A stretch of 64,000 bases of DNA from Prostheceraeus crozeri (Eukaryota; Platyhelminthes; Polycladida; Euryleptidae). A model generated the notes under the pieces. The model was not told the origin of the DNA. It searched no databases and worked only from the letters and a program-made list of their open reading frames with translations. Each line of letters opens with the position of its first letter. Positions within the stretch are counted from its first letter, which is position 1. Position numbers and translations under genes: made by a program. The DNA is taken from NCBI GenBank assembly GCA_907163375.1, contig CAJQUW010003430.1, forward strand, positions 62,001-126,000, in the 5' to 3' direction. Below are positions 12,627 through 25,146 of the stretch, piece by piece.

Positions 12627-13537
12627 TTGATGTGATGGTGGGTTGATGTGATATTGGTTTGTTTGCTGGTGTTTGTGTGGGTTTGGATATTTGGTGTGTT
12701 TTTGTGTGGGTTGTGTGGGTTGGGCGGTGTTGTGGTGGGGTCGGCTTTGTTGTGTTGGGAGTTTCTGTGTCATGATTGTGTGGAGTTTGTTGATGACAGT
12801 TGGGGTTGGTTCAGGGTTGTTTGTGGGGTGTGTGTCTAACTATTGTGTGTTTGGGTTGTTGTGTTTTAGGTGAATTGTGTTGGTGGTGGGTTTTGTGTGT
12901 GGCAGGTTGGGGGTGGGTGGTGGTGTGGGAGGTGTGGTTGGGTGGTGGGGTGATTGTGTGGTGGTGTATGATTGGGGTGGTGGGTGTGGCGCTGTGAGTT
13001 GGTTTTGGGGTGTTTTGTGGTGGTGAATTGGGTTTGTCTTTGTGTGGTGAGTTGGGTGGTGTGATTTGTGTGATTTTGATTTGTGATGCATCAATTGTGT
13101 GGGGGTTGATTGTGGGGTGTGTGCTTGTGTGGGTGGGTATTGTGTGTTGTGGTGGTGTTGTGCTGTGGGGTGGAGTGGGGTAGTGTTTGGTTATTTTGTT
13201 GTTGAATTGTGTGTGCTTTTGTGGCATATTGGGTGATTTTGTGGTGTGTGGTGGGGTTGTGGTGGTGGTGTTTGTGGTTGTTTGGGTGGTTTGTGTGGGG
13301 TCGGGATTGGGTGGTGCGTGTGGGTTGTGTGGGATGCATATTGGTGGTGTGGTTGGCTGTGGGTGGGGTGTGGTGGTGGTGGGTTGATTTTTGTGGTTGA
13401 ATTGGATGATGGGGGTGATTGATGGTGTGGTGGTGGGTCGGGTGTGTGGGAATTATGTGGGTTGTATGTTGTGAATGTGGTGGAGTGGTGGTGTGTTGAA
13501 TAATTTGTGGTGTGTGCTTGTTGGGTAATTGTGGTTG
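12627..13537. repeat. G+T-only-like tract, about 0.9 kb
   Basis: The plus strand is made almost only of G and T over about 900 bp, with abrupt borders on both sides. It is not a clean microsatellite: TGTGG, GGTGG, GTTGG and TTGTG words are mixed with no fixed period. Short G runs (GGGG, GGTGGTGGG) recur, so G-quadruplex or triplex structures are possible. It is not telomere repeat. ORFs on both strands here arise from composition and are not genes. Confidence 0.9.
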
Positions 13538-14614
13538 ACTCGACGTGTCATGATCGTTCAGTTTAGTTATTACTTCACTTCTTTCTTAACATCCTTCAAC
13601 GAATCAGTCTCATCATCAGAGAACAGACATAGAAACGCAAGGTTGTCAGATATTGAGAGCTGGTGACGAAGTTTCAGATTTTATCAGTTCCTTGATATTT
13701 CCGGAAGACTTATAATTGACACGCTCGGTAGCCATCAGAATACCGACAACTACTCATTGGTATACATCGAGCCACACAGCATTTTCTTGAACTAATGACT
13801 AGATTAGGATTCCCATGGTTTGGCGAGTTAATTTTCAATGAAGAAATCAAGGATCGTCAAGGGTTTCAATCATAGAAATATACTGTTTATCTGAAGTTCG
13901 CTAGAATGGAAATTGACTCAAGGTTGCGGCACATCTGGGGGAACTAAGTTGGGGCATGAAGAACCAATTAAAAGCTTCGATTTACTCATGTGACTGATTC
14001 TAACCCAATGATACAGACGTTGGCAGGTGCATCTAAGTGAGAATGCGTGCGATTTATGTGCCGTTATTGTGCATTGCATGAAGCTTAATTTCCATTCTAG
14101 AGGTTTTATTGTTGTCAATTTCTATGGTTTCAATCAATTTAATCGGGCTAATGTTGTGCATACATAAGCATTCACATAACACAGCAAATTTTATTCCTTT
14201 CAATTCAAAATCGTATGAGCATGAGTACATAATGTGGCAATACATGGAAATAGCTAGCAAAAAGATACTAGATTCGAATTTTTGAGATCTCTGTGGTTGG
14301 TAGTATTTTTAAAATTCCAGTGGCATGAAATCGTTTACAGAGGTCTTTTGCATTAAGTCGGATTTAATAAATCGTCCCAGTAGCTAATTCATAAGCAAAC
14401 AAAAGTGCCATCATGATCAAAATGGTAGCACCGGTTTGTCAGTCTGACATTCTTTGAATTGAATAAAAAATCATGATCAAAGCAATTGAATGACAACACC
14501 ACTATTTTCCGAAATTCATTTTGAAGAATTTCAATATTTTTCGAAATTCAATGGGTTTCCTGACTTTGAATTATGTTTTTTATGATTCAAGGGTTTACGA
14601 CGGGCGCGGGAACC
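13538..14614. other. Intergenic, no gene seen
   Basis: Ordinary AT-rich DNA between the G+T tract and the hAT copy. Nothing recognised on either strand. Confidence 0.5.
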
Positions 14615-14622
14615 CTGTAGAT

Positions 14623-15248
14623 CAGTGGTCTTCAAAGTGTGGTACGCGTACCATTTGGTGGTGCGCCGAGCATTTCCAGGTGGTAAGCGTACCATCTAAA
14701 AACGAGGTACCTGAGGAATCAAAGCATACGGCAAATATTCGGCATACTGTATCATCCACAATATTGTACAAGAAACGCGAGAAAACGGAAATAAATGTTA
14801 CATGAAGTTTATATGCATATACTATGCCATATTTAAGCAAGACAGACAAGAGATTGTCAATTACATGATTTCCAACACGGTGCATTTCAACAAATTCTAA
14901 CAATGGTACTGCCAGGTGAATAGTCAGTGACCACTCTGCTTAGCAGCGCAGAGTTTCGTCCGGAGAGAAAAGGCTCCGCAATGCAAGAAGTCTGTTTCTC
15001 CTTTTCTTCTTCACATCAGCATAGTGTGAGAAGCCTGTCTCACAGAATTGTAAGTTGCAATTTCATGTGACATGTGAGAAAATATGAAGGTATCTGTCTT
15101 CTTAAATATAACATATACTGTTAAAATTTGCTTTTATTATTCGTCTATACCTATTGTCGTCATTCTTCCGAATGAAACTGCAGGAAAGCTTTGAGATGCT
15201 TATATTTGAAAGTGGTGCGACGTGTATAAGGTATGAAGACCACTGCTG
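14623..15248. mobile_element. Charlie-like hAT non-autonomous element
   Basis: Starts CAGTGGTCTTCAAAGTGTGG and ends GAAGACCACTG, giving terminal inverted repeats. CTGTAGAT lies at 14615-14622 and 15249-15256, the 8-bp target duplication expected for hAT; a CTG triplet separates the canonical end (15245) from the right duplication, probably slippage. The next subterminal bases (GTACGCGTACCA, then GTGGTGCGCC) resemble known Charlie-type ends. No transposase is readable, so it was mobilised in trans or is a deleted copy. Confidence 0.8.
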
Positions 15249-15256
15249 CTGTAGAT

Positions 15257-16361
15257 GAAAAAGCCTGTTTTTCAATTAGTCCGCAATTCGCGCATTAATT
15301 ACCTAAGTTTTAGGCATGGGTACGCCCAAAAAAGATTTTTTTATATACAGAGCAGAGTATACTGTTGGAAAGATGATATTCTACAGTCGGAAGTTGTCAG
15401 ACTGTAATCAGCTAGCTTCATTAGTTCACAATGGTGAAGCAATATGCAATTAATCTAACCCCTTAGCACAATGGAATTCTATTAATCTGTACGAAATTCA
15501 ACAGCATGCATCAACGAAAACATGCACATTTCATTGACTAAGTTATATGCAATGACTTTGTCGTTAAACGTCTGCGATTGATGGTGAAGTGTGACGTTGA
15601 CAGTAAAGCTAGCCACTCAACACGACAAAATCTCTACATGCCTTTGGCATCTATTCGCTCTAGCAGTTTATTTTTCAGTAATTGACAAATTTTCATAAAT
15701 GAGAAAAAAATCAATCAAAACTCCCCCTTACAATTTGCAGGCCGATATAATAAAGTAAAAGTTAAATATTTCTAAGAGAGGCCTTCGGTGTTCAGTGCCT
15801 TCAACGGTCGATGCTTGGATGGCTGCTTTCTAGCAAAGCAGACTAGGATCCACTGAAGAATTCAAATGACTTTTTAAGAAGGTATGAAGTTGTCCACTTA
15901 ATAACATTGCTGGGTAATTGGTAGATTAATAATTGAATGTGAATACATGTTTTCAGTTTCAAATATGGTCGTTGATAATTTGTTTCTATAATCAATCAAG
16001 TTTGATAAGTTCGTTCACACCCGTGTCAGACATTTTGTGCTTGCCTGATTGCTTTAGCAACTGTAGCTTTGACTACATGTGAATAGAGTGTAGGGCTGTC
16101 CTATTTTCCATCTCCCCAACAAGCGAATTTGACATCAATTATATTACTTAATAAATGCTGGCATTATTATCAGTTGCTATAGAAAAATCAGTCAACATGA
16201 ATAAAGAACGTGACTTTTAAGATATTGTGCTCTTAGCAATACAAAAAAGAAGAAGCAATACACCAGCTCCTGAGAAGTTTAGAAGTCACTTCCTGCGATC
16301 GGTTTCTTATGGAAGTGTGATTGTAAACATTATTTCCTGAAATTTAAGCGTTTAGCGATCC
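15257..16361. other. Intergenic, no gene seen
   Basis: AT-rich. No convincing ORF, repeat border or structured RNA was found. Confidence 0.5.
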
Positions 16362-16500
16362 CTTGTTGCAGTGGTTAAGTGATAGCCCTATTGAGATAGT
16401 GGTCAACCCCGAAAGTGTCTTAGGAAGTTGACAGGCATCCGCATTAAAAGCATCACAACGCTACATCTTAAGTCTGACTATGGCGGCATCGTCCAAGTAT
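16362..16500 (+). mobile_element. tRNA-derived SINE, diverged copy
   Basis: Same family as the copy at 8407-8603, in the opposite orientation. Shared blocks are GTGGTTAAGTGATAGCC (A-box side), CCCCGAAAGTGTC, GGAAGTTGACAGGCATCC, then AAAAGCATCACAACGC. It has more substitutions than the first copy and no clear duplication, so it is probably older. Confidence 0.7.
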
Positions 16501-18433
16501 CCAGAGCGGGGAGCAGTGACGTTAAAGCAGGTAGTGTTTTGAGTTTGGTGCAGGCTGACTCCGGTCTAACGGATCATTCTTCAGAAAATAAGATGGATAT
16601 ATTAATCATAATGTAGATAATTACCATAAAATGTATGTGTATATAGTATGCCCAACTCTTTTTCAATGTCGACATTTCGATAAAAATCTACTTAGCGTTG
16701 TCATGCTTGCTAGATCTGATTTTTTTGTAATAGCGGGAACGAGTGCCAACTTACTCTTCTAATAACATCTTCAGCATTTTATTCTCAAAACAGAAAAGAT
16801 GAGAAAAAGATTGTTTGACTTTGCACTCATGATAACGAGCACACAGAGTTCCATGCACCAACTACACTGAATAATATTACTTGTCTTTCATAATCATTGA
16901 CATTCAACTTAACAGTACAGCAGGACTGTAATCCTCTATGTTGTCATGACGTGCAACAAATTCGGTCATACGAAGGCCGACAGAGATAAAGCAAACCGAT
17001 TAGCTGATTTGTTTGAGAGGAAAGATTATCTTATAAAAAATCTGCTTTACGATCCTTTGGTTATGTAATTGCAAGGTTAGGCTGATAAGTTATCATAACC
17101 AAAATGTTTCGTTCATGGATTTACTGGTTCTCAGACATTCCATTATTACTCTATCCAAATATATATCGCAGATCACAACTACGATGACAAATCCTTATAT
17201 TAAAGGAAGAAGTATTTCAATTTTGTCAGTTGTTCGGATACGACCGGAATCAGACACGTGACTTTCAAAGTACATCGATCTGCTTCACAATGCATGACAC
17301 GAGCGAGCTTGCCGTTTCAAAAGTTTCGCAAATGTTCAAGGAACGTATGAGTCCTGTACCGAGTAGAGCAGTTTTGATGAAATATAGCATACCGCCAGCT
17401 GTTGGTCCCTTCAGGTTTACTAGTTTGAGTCATATAAGTTCCGAAAACAATACATGACATTCTACGCTATAATGGAATTAAGATATAACTATGGAGAACT
17501 TACCGCACATTGAAGCCGCTCTTGAATATATTATTAGTTGTAACCACGGACAATTCCATATTACAACTGTGATTTGACATCTCTAACGTAAATTGGATAC
17601 TTAGATGGTTTGGTAAACGCATGTATAGTAGTACGCAAGGTATTTTATGATATAATTATTAATAAAGCCCGCAAATTGGGTCATTTTCCACGTGTTCATG
17701 ACAATTGTGATGACCTAATGATGGGCTAATAGACAGCATATTTTTAGGGACATCTATGACTATTACATGATAATACAGATATTTACCATTCATTACGATG
17801 GGCATGAACCGTATGGAGATGATAATGTCTGCACCTTCATTTTAATACTACGCTTAAAAGCGATGGTTCATTCACTGTGCGTAGGGGTTTCGTTCAACAT
17901 TTCGCTTTTCAAATGGAAAAGGTTAAATTGTTCCTTATACTGCTACTTTCATTAAAAGTAAAAATACCATAAATCAAAATCAACAGACGCTTTTTGTCTG
18001 AAGGCAATCATGCTGTGGAGTCCAAGTCATAGTGTCAAGACCTTGTAGAGCGAAACGGCTGGAAGGGAATTCAGTGCTTAAATGAATAAAGTCTGAGGAA
18101 GTGTCCCGGCCAAGGATTTTCAGGAAATCTACGCCACACCCAAAACATTTGCGCCCTCTATGAATAATAGAAATTTGACTGCAAAAGCATTAAGTTCTTC
18201 ATTATGAATGATGTTTCTCTAGTGACAGTCTATCAAGTCGTGCGATAATTACGATAAAACCTTCATTGATTAAAAAAAAGTAAAAATTGCAAGATGCCAA
18301 GCTGAAAATTTCTGCAAAATGCAATGGATTAAAACAACAAGATGGGATAACGTAAGCTGTTGATAACGATCGCGAATCTCGATACACTTGATGCAGAGAT
18401 AATGATTTGACTAAATGCTTCATAACATAGCAA
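16501..18433. other. Intergenic, no gene seen
   Basis: AT-rich. An ORF at 17230-17457 (75 codons) has no recognised motif. Nothing else supported. Confidence 0.5.
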
Positions 18434-18682
18434 GGATGAGAAAAGAAATGCGACACTCCCTTTAGTAACGGCCTGTTATAAAATAGTTGAAATAAACTTA
18501 TATACACGGCAAACGTTTTTCGACACAGTCGCTGCCTCAGTGCAGTAAATAGAATGTCTTCTTTTTAGTTCACTGAGGCAGCGACTGCGTCGCAAAACGT
18601 TTGCCGTGTATATACTTTTATCTCAACTATTTTATTGCAAGCCGTTACTAAAGGGAGTGTCGCATCTCTTTCCTCACCCTAA
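18434..18682. repeat. Long imperfect hairpin, about 110-bp arms
   Basis: The left arm (about 18434-18543) and the right arm (about 18565-18682) are inverted copies with a loop of about 22 nt. Paired blocks include TGCGACACTCCCTTTAGTAA, TATATACACGGCAAACG and CAGTCGCTGCCTCAGTG. Mismatches and small indels are spread along the arms. No target duplication was found and it encodes nothing. It is either a foldback MITE or an inverted duplication. Confidence 0.85.
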
Positions 18683-19718
18683 CGATGAACACCCTTCCGT
18701 TAAGGCTATCAACTGCTTCATAGTATATTTTAACGCTGTTTTATAAGTCGCAAAGGTGATTATAATACATTATTTTCTACTATTGGATTGCCGTTTCGGT
18801 TCGAGGTCCAAGTGCAATCGAAACTCTGTATCAGCAGACATTCAAAAATACTTTTTTTCTTAGACATTTGCTGACTACATATTGAAATGAAACGTCTTCC
18901 ACTTGACAATCGATGTGGATGGATGTGAAGATGACTGATGTGCCGATACATTTATTACAATCAGCGACGATGGTCTTCATCATATGTGATTGACATTCAT
19001 ATGCAAGATTCGATGCTACTGACTACACTGCACGGAAATTCGAATGACAAAGCATGAATATTCTGTAGAGATACAAAAGCAGCGCAGAGCCCTGTTGCAA
19101 TCCCCTTCTATCTCCATCTCTTCTGCATTACCGACAGCTGTCATGACATGTGTCGTACAGTTTTCGTACATGTCCTTAATGATTGCGATGTAGGTTTCTG
19201 GTAGCACTTCTGTAACACACACCATAGGCCCATGCTGTGACTAAAAATACATTGATTTTTAATGCACTAAGGCCACAAAAAATTGGAGTATATTAATAAC
19301 CAGTAAAATTTTGATGTTATATAAAGCGACGCAGGCTTTTAGGAGTTTGACTGGCAGCACTTAAGCTGTTTAAAGCGCCTGGAATGTATAGGCATGTTCT
19401 CGGCAATTATATCAAGCAGGAACTACAACTTTTCTGATCTCCATGTTATTTCAAAATGTCATGATATGAGGGAGGTTTCGTGAATCAAAAATTCTTGGCG
19501 TGCATAATGAGTTTCAATACGTACGATTAATGCTATATCCCGTATACAGTAGAATAAATGGAATTGCCTACTTCACAATTAACGGTATAGGAGAGAGGAA
19601 CTACTAAAGAATCAAAAACGCAACAAGGAAATAAAAATCACGTAGTGGGTATACAACACAAATAATGCATAGTCTGTTGAAAAATGTCTAACATCCTTAA
19701 AAAGGAGCATGTATGGTC
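18683..19718. other. Intergenic, no gene seen
   Basis: AT-rich with no supported feature on either strand. Confidence 0.5.
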
Positions 19719-19808
19719 AGAGAGGGGCACTGATCTTCAGAGGGGGGTCCACTGATCTTCAGAGGGGCCAACTGATCATCAGAGGGGCCCACTGATCGTC
19801 GGAGGGGG
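19719..19808. repeat. Minisatellite, about 4 units of 22-24 bp
   Basis: The unit CACTGATCTTCAGAGGGG plus a few variable bases occurs about four times, with variants ACTGATCATCAGAGGGG and ACTGATCGTCGGAGGGG. There is no spacer and repeat structure as in CRISPR. Confidence 0.85.
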
Positions 19809-21939
19809 CTCAGAAGGGTACCTCGCCAACTTTTTCCTCGCTAATTCTTCCTAATTCGGAGGCGATCCGAGCAGAATAGGCGCGATGAGCAACTGTATGA
19901 GGAAATAAGGAATATAATGGAATTGAGGGTGATTGGATGAGTACTTTGATGATGGTGGGACGTCAGAAATTTTCAATATTTTGCATTATCGTATTTTAAA
20001 AGTTTTCTAGTTTTTCGTTCAAGTAATTATCAAAATAACTACTAATTAAAGAATATCCAAAATGTAGGAATAAGTAGGTTTTTCAAGGAAAAGCATGAAA
20101 AGGTAGGATAAAGTAGGTTGCCTACTTGAAAACCTGCAACAACAGACATGCAAGGTGTTCAACAAGTGCATTTCCCTCATAACAACTTCGAAATATCCAT
20201 TACGAGAGAACTCTATACTTATAGAGAACTTATAGTCTGATGCGATATCCATCCTTCAATGAGTGATATCATAACCCGGAGCATTAATCCTTTTTTAAGT
20301 TGCATGTTAAGCCTCATGTTATTCCATGAGGCAGCTTTTCGCATTTCATGAACATATTTAGTCTACCTCTCTCAAAAAATTCGAGCTTTCTTAATGCTTG
20401 GCTAAATAACTCAACTATTCTGTGTCATCTATGCCCCTAATGACATTCAAGCACTCGTCCTCAAATCACCTGCATGATAAACGGAACATTTGTCAAAACA
20501 GCGCAGTTAAGATTGTATAAAGCAACGCGCTGCAAAGATCTTACTTGTGCAGTAATGGCAACTTCGTACGTGAAACATAGCTTACTTATTTAATTTTGAT
20601 GCAGCAGTCGAAATCAAATGAGTAGTAGTTGGCGAAAGCGTAGTTGGCAAAACTTTAGGGGCTTTGTAGTCTTCTAAGAATGCACACCAATCACGCAATT
20701 TCTTGTAGCTTGAAAAAAACGACCGACCACAATGTTTCTTCTGCTCCATCACTTTCGCTATGTACTCGTGCTTTGCTCGTTCATTCGCCATTGCCTTTAC
20801 TTGTTCCACCGTCAACAACTCCTTAAGTCTTTGGTTAACTGAAGGCATGATTGAAATCTGAAAATATCATGAATTAAAGTTCTACGAAGATATAATCGTC
20901 AGCAGAAAACACAATATAACAAAAAATATATTGTGGCAACCAGATAGACCGCCGGAGTAAAAGCCATAGTAGACAGATAGACCGCCGACTAAACGGAAGG
21001 GTTGAAAGCATGCATGCACCGGATTCATACGTTGTTACATCAATGCACACCGCTCCGGCTATAGACCTATAAGATGGACATATTATTGCTACATGTAGGT
21101 TACATCTAACTTATCATTTATCTGGTGACCACAGTCCGATTCTTTTACCGAAGTTCTGGAAGGCCACTTGTACAAGGAAATGACTGAAAGGTATGTTGCG
21201 CTACGTTGTGAAATGAATGCAAATAGACTGTCGGTTCAAGGAAATTAATTGAATGAATTTTTCTCTCATATACTCCCGACGAATTTTTTACTATCAACAT
21301 GCCTACATCAAATGACGCGATAGCTAGGTAATCTTTTCTTACTGGGAAATGTAGTGATAAATAATAAATCAACTTTGGTCTTATATCAAACCTATCCATG
21401 CGTGCAAGGGGGTTCAGTCCCGTGTCGCATTTTTGCTGTGAACTTCTCAATAAAATTAAGCCGCACAACCTACTGAGCCGGATTACGTCTAGTATTAGGA
21501 AGTAGGCTGTCCTGATGATGGTTGAATATTTAGATCATTCTGAATTAATACATCTAAAATAGTCGAGCAGACTATCGATGCTGATGCAATGGTTTCCTGG
21601 CTTGTTTCATAGAGTACCGAGAACAATTGAAATAGCTACAACTTCATTTTATTAGGAAAATCGATCGAAAATTACAAAAGTCTGTAGTTGTAACAAGCTG
21701 GCACAACGCATTAGATAATGCCTAATCAAGTGACATCAATTACGACATTTTCCTTGATTTCTGCCTCCAAAAATATTAATGATTTTCAACTTTTATATCA
21801 CTTGACTCCTCACAGTTCATAACTTTCATAGGTCTCATTTTTCGAAATCAAGTAAATGGGTTTTTGATCGACAATCGCTATTTTTTTGCTTTCATCGTCG
21901 CAATAGCCAAAAAACTGCGCTCGCATGCAAGCCATTCAG
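19809..21939. other. Intergenic; one unassigned ORF at 20582-20848
   Basis: Mostly AT-rich and empty. On the minus strand 20848-20582 is an 88-codon ORF starting MPSVNQRLKELLTVEQ with a charged, helix-prone first half and a FFSSYKKLRDWCAFLEDY segment. Codon use looks less random than its neighbours, but I recognise no family and see no exon signals. The word CAGATAGACCGCCG occurs twice near 20940-20985. Confidence 0.3.
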
Positions 21940-23600
21940 CATTCACTTCCCCATCCGCTTGTTGTCATCCCTGTCTCCCTCCGATTTTGGTCAGTGCAAC
22001 AAAGCTCTTTCTACTACTGATTGGCATGACTTCTTGTTATCTCATGATAACGATGATAAGGTGAAGACTTCCAATCTTTTTACTGCACTGCCATGATCCC
22101 TTCTGTAGCCTACAGTTAAGAATGTTCGCATGCGTTCTTCAGACCCACCCTGCCTCAATCTTTCCTCAATCTAAAGATCGTTTCTTTGATCGCGTGCCTT
22201 TTCTCAAAAATGGAAATGGGCTAATGTACTTACCTTGCACAAGAAAGACAGTAATGACTTACAATCTTCCTCTCCCAAGTAAAATTCTTGAGAAACTGGT
22301 AAGAAATCTGGTACTTTTTCCTATTTTGACTCAACTACTTCACAAAAGACAGCTATATCTCAAGTGTCTTTGGTAGATCCACAAACAAACTTTTATCAGA
22401 CATTTCCCTTCACAAATCTAACATCGCATGAGTTCTTGCAGTGGATTTCAGAAATGCGTTTGATTGCATCAGTCACGATTTACTTTTGGGAAACTTCATG
22501 AAAAATTTTAACTGTTCCCCTGACTTGATTTCTCTAAGATATTCTCAAGTGATCGCCTTGAAAGAGTTTATATGAATAACTTTCTAACTTCGTGGAAAAA
22601 CATCACCACTGGAGTTCCTCAGGGTTCTGTTCTTGGCCTACTACATTTTACTACCTACATAAATGATCCCCCTACCTTTAAAATACGAAGATGGTTGCTT
22701 ATGCGGACGACAGTACTCTTCTTCATCTTCACTCTCAAGATTCAGATAACGCGTGCTCCTTTCAGACTGATGTTGACGCTTCATCGGAATGGGCTGCCTC
22801 TAAAAGACGCTAGCAATGTTATGAAAACTAAAACTATGCGCATGAGCAGAAACTCTAGTTTTGATATTCTTACTCCTATTGTTATCCTGGATCATATCAT
22901 TGGAAGTATTCATTGTTTTGAGATCCTAAGAGTCCCTTTCCAGTCTGACCTCAGTTGGTCCCGTCAGTTGTCAGATATTTATGCAAAATGTTGCAGAAAG
23001 ATGTCTTTCGTAAAGCGTATGAAATTCAATGCTAACGCCAATGAAATTGTTTGGCACGATTATGTCAGTTTCGTTTATTGTCATGTTGCTGCATGCTGGT
23101 CACATATCTGTGATCTGCCTCAAACTGACTTCTACGAACTTGAGAGGCTTGACCGCATTGCTCGGAAGTGGGCCAACATCCGCAACGACCATAAATCTTG
23201 TCTTGCAACGAAATGCTGGATACGTCATGTATCAAACTAATTAAGAATATTGCTCTCCACAATGACTTTCATTCCTCCTCACAGTATTTTGCTAAAAAAA
23301 CATCTCTCGCTCCTAGTCAATCGTACAGCTACTACTCTCATTAAGAGAATATAACAGCGCAGATCTCAAGCAAAGTGCTGAGAAGCAGCTGCATAAGCAT
23401 AGTGAAACTTTATTGAAATACGGATATTTGTCTGCTAAGCAGCTTCTTAGTAATTGTGCGTGCCTTCATTGATTTAATTAATTTCGAGGCTGTTTTCATA
23501 TAGCAGGGCCCCGCTTGGGTGAGTTTGAGCGTTCAGGAGTAGGGGCCGAAACGTGAATCCTTACCCAAGTTCCTGTTGATGACCTCAATTGCACATTTTT
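21940..23600 (+). mobile_element. CR1-like LINE (family A), truncated and decayed
   Basis: A 5'-truncated non-LTR retrotransposon. In order: linker between endonuclease and reverse transcriptase (ALSTTDWHDFL, then VKNVRMRSSDPP, about 22000-22145), KWANVLTLHKK and PSKILEKLV (about 22210-22310), motif A-like AVDFRNAFDCISHDLLLG (about 22440-22490), motif B GVPQGSVLGLL (about 22610-22640), then the thumb to about 23240. The catalytic box region reads VAYADDS only in a shifted frame (about 22690-22710). Reading uses several frames, stops occur, and a deletion seems to join linker to RT early. The 3' untranslated tail (about 23500-23590) contains AGGAGTAGGGGCCG and recurs alone at 10376-10500. It is inactive. 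Confidence 0.8.
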
Positions 23601-25027
23601 CAATTAGGTAATCTATTGTAGTTGTTATTTCCTTTAACCTGTAGGGAACGCCACATGGGTCCTTTTGAGGGATCAAATTCTTTTCACTTATCGTTATCTT
23701 CTACTTCATCTTCTCCTCAATCAAAGCATTAAATTTCATTCTGACGCAATTGACATATACAAGCATCTGGGCGACCAGACCTGCAGATTAAAGTTTTGTC
23801 AATATAAGCAAATTCCGCAATTACTACACTGCCCAACACACAGTGTGGCAGACAGGCAGGAGTTCTCGTGTAAATTTTCAAATTTTTTCCCACTCTTCTT
23901 ATATTTACACAGTCCTTTTTTTCATTACCTGCCATTTGAATATTGTCAACATTTACATTTGTGCTTTATTCTTATTTTTCACATTGGTTTTACTTACTGA
24001 ATAGTCCGATTTGTGATTTAATTCATTATTAATTGTGTTTCGCCTAAGGTTAGCCCTTGCTAATTTGATCCATGCATCATAGCAGAATTTTGCTTCCATT
24101 CCAGAGTCGGCCAGCCATGTACAATAAATGCCTTGTAAAATTTTCGCACGCGTCTTGATGCGTCTTGCACCCCGTTTTTGTCAAATACCGCTTTTGTATT
24201 GACGAAATAAAGAATCATCATCACCATTGAATAAGGCATAAACATGGAATAACACCAATGTATTCTCTACGAAATCACAGTACATGACGTGGCGTGCATC
24301 TGCACATAATGCACCTGTGCGATTCAATATCATCACTCCGCTTCCAACTGAGGGGTCCATTATCCTTCTGTTTCCCTGTGAAGGACCTATCATAATTCTG
24401 TTTCCCCTCCAAAGGGGCATATAGCGGTCTATCATCATTGTTTTAGGATCTGCAGTTCGCCACAGGCAGATTTACGGGAACCGCAGAAAAAGCGGCGGGG
24501 ATTGTGCTGACTCAATTATACTGCACTTGTGCCTCATTATTTACATTGGAGTTATTCGCGTATTGAACCTTGGAACTTGACACTTAACAGGATCTGATCT
24601 GAACAAATGTTTTAGTCTCATTAATATAACAATCATGCCACGATTTTGAAAGCATCAATGAGACGTACAGCTGAAGCCGCAAGGTGGCCGAGACTTTAAG
24701 GATTATTGATGCTGAAAAATCTAGTCATGATTGCTTTTGTAGCGAATCCTTTGATTCAATGAAATTTCAGACTGCATACATAGACAGTGATTTTTACTTT
24801 AGAAGCCGGCAACGACGATTGTTGCCGGCTCTTCTGGGACGACATCAATGAAATAATGCCACATAGCATTCACTTCAAAAAATATTTCATCATCAATGTG
24901 ACGCCTGCTTCTACCAAACTATTGAAATAACCGGAATATTTCATCGCCGCCTTCTGGTCGAGGAAATTTGCACACTACTGTCAATTATGAGGGTAAAAAA
25001 TGGGCATCTTTTTCAAAATATCTCATG
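23601..25027. other. Intergenic; short repeats and a hairpin
   Basis: No gene recognised. A 34-bp unit with TTCTGTTTCCC is repeated imperfectly at about 24350-24410. At 24804-24830 a perfect hairpin occurs: AGCCGGCAAC, a 7-nt loop, GTTGCCGGCT. It lies about 320 bp upstream of the H2B-like ORF; its role is unknown. Confidence 0.45.
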
Positions 25028-25109
25028 ATTTTTAATGATGCTGTCACATGACATAGAATTTCTTTTAATGCCATTTTATTAGTGGCCCATCATCAAACAG
25101 CTAAAAACA
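25028..25109. repeat. Direct repeat copy 1, upstream of H2B-like ORF
   Basis: About 82 bp, including TTTAATGATGCTGTC, GACATAGAATTTC and AGTGGCCCATCAT, with a roughly 90% match to 26623-26704 by eye. It ends about 38 bp before the H2B-like start, so it covers the promoter position. An octamer-like ATTTGCAC (one base off ATTTGCAT) lies at 24966-24973. Confidence 0.8.
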
Positions 25110-25146
25110 AAACATCATGTGCTACAAAATGGAATTCTGATTCGCA

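Noticed and set aside
12640-13400. Several ORFs of 60-140 codons on both strands of the G+T tract
   Set aside because: Composition alone (few A, so few stops on plus; His/Pro/Thr-rich on minus) explains them. No start context or motif.
19719-19808. CRISPR-like array
   Set aside because: Units follow each other with no unique spacers, and the window is animal DNA. It is a minisatellite.
20582-20848. A confident gene call for the 88-codon minus ORF
   Set aside because: Texture is somewhat coding-like, but no family or exon context is visible. Left as unassigned.
24804-24830. Histone 3' stem-loop or terminator
   Set aside because: The hairpin lies upstream of the H2B-like ORF and its stem does not match the histone stem-loop consensus.
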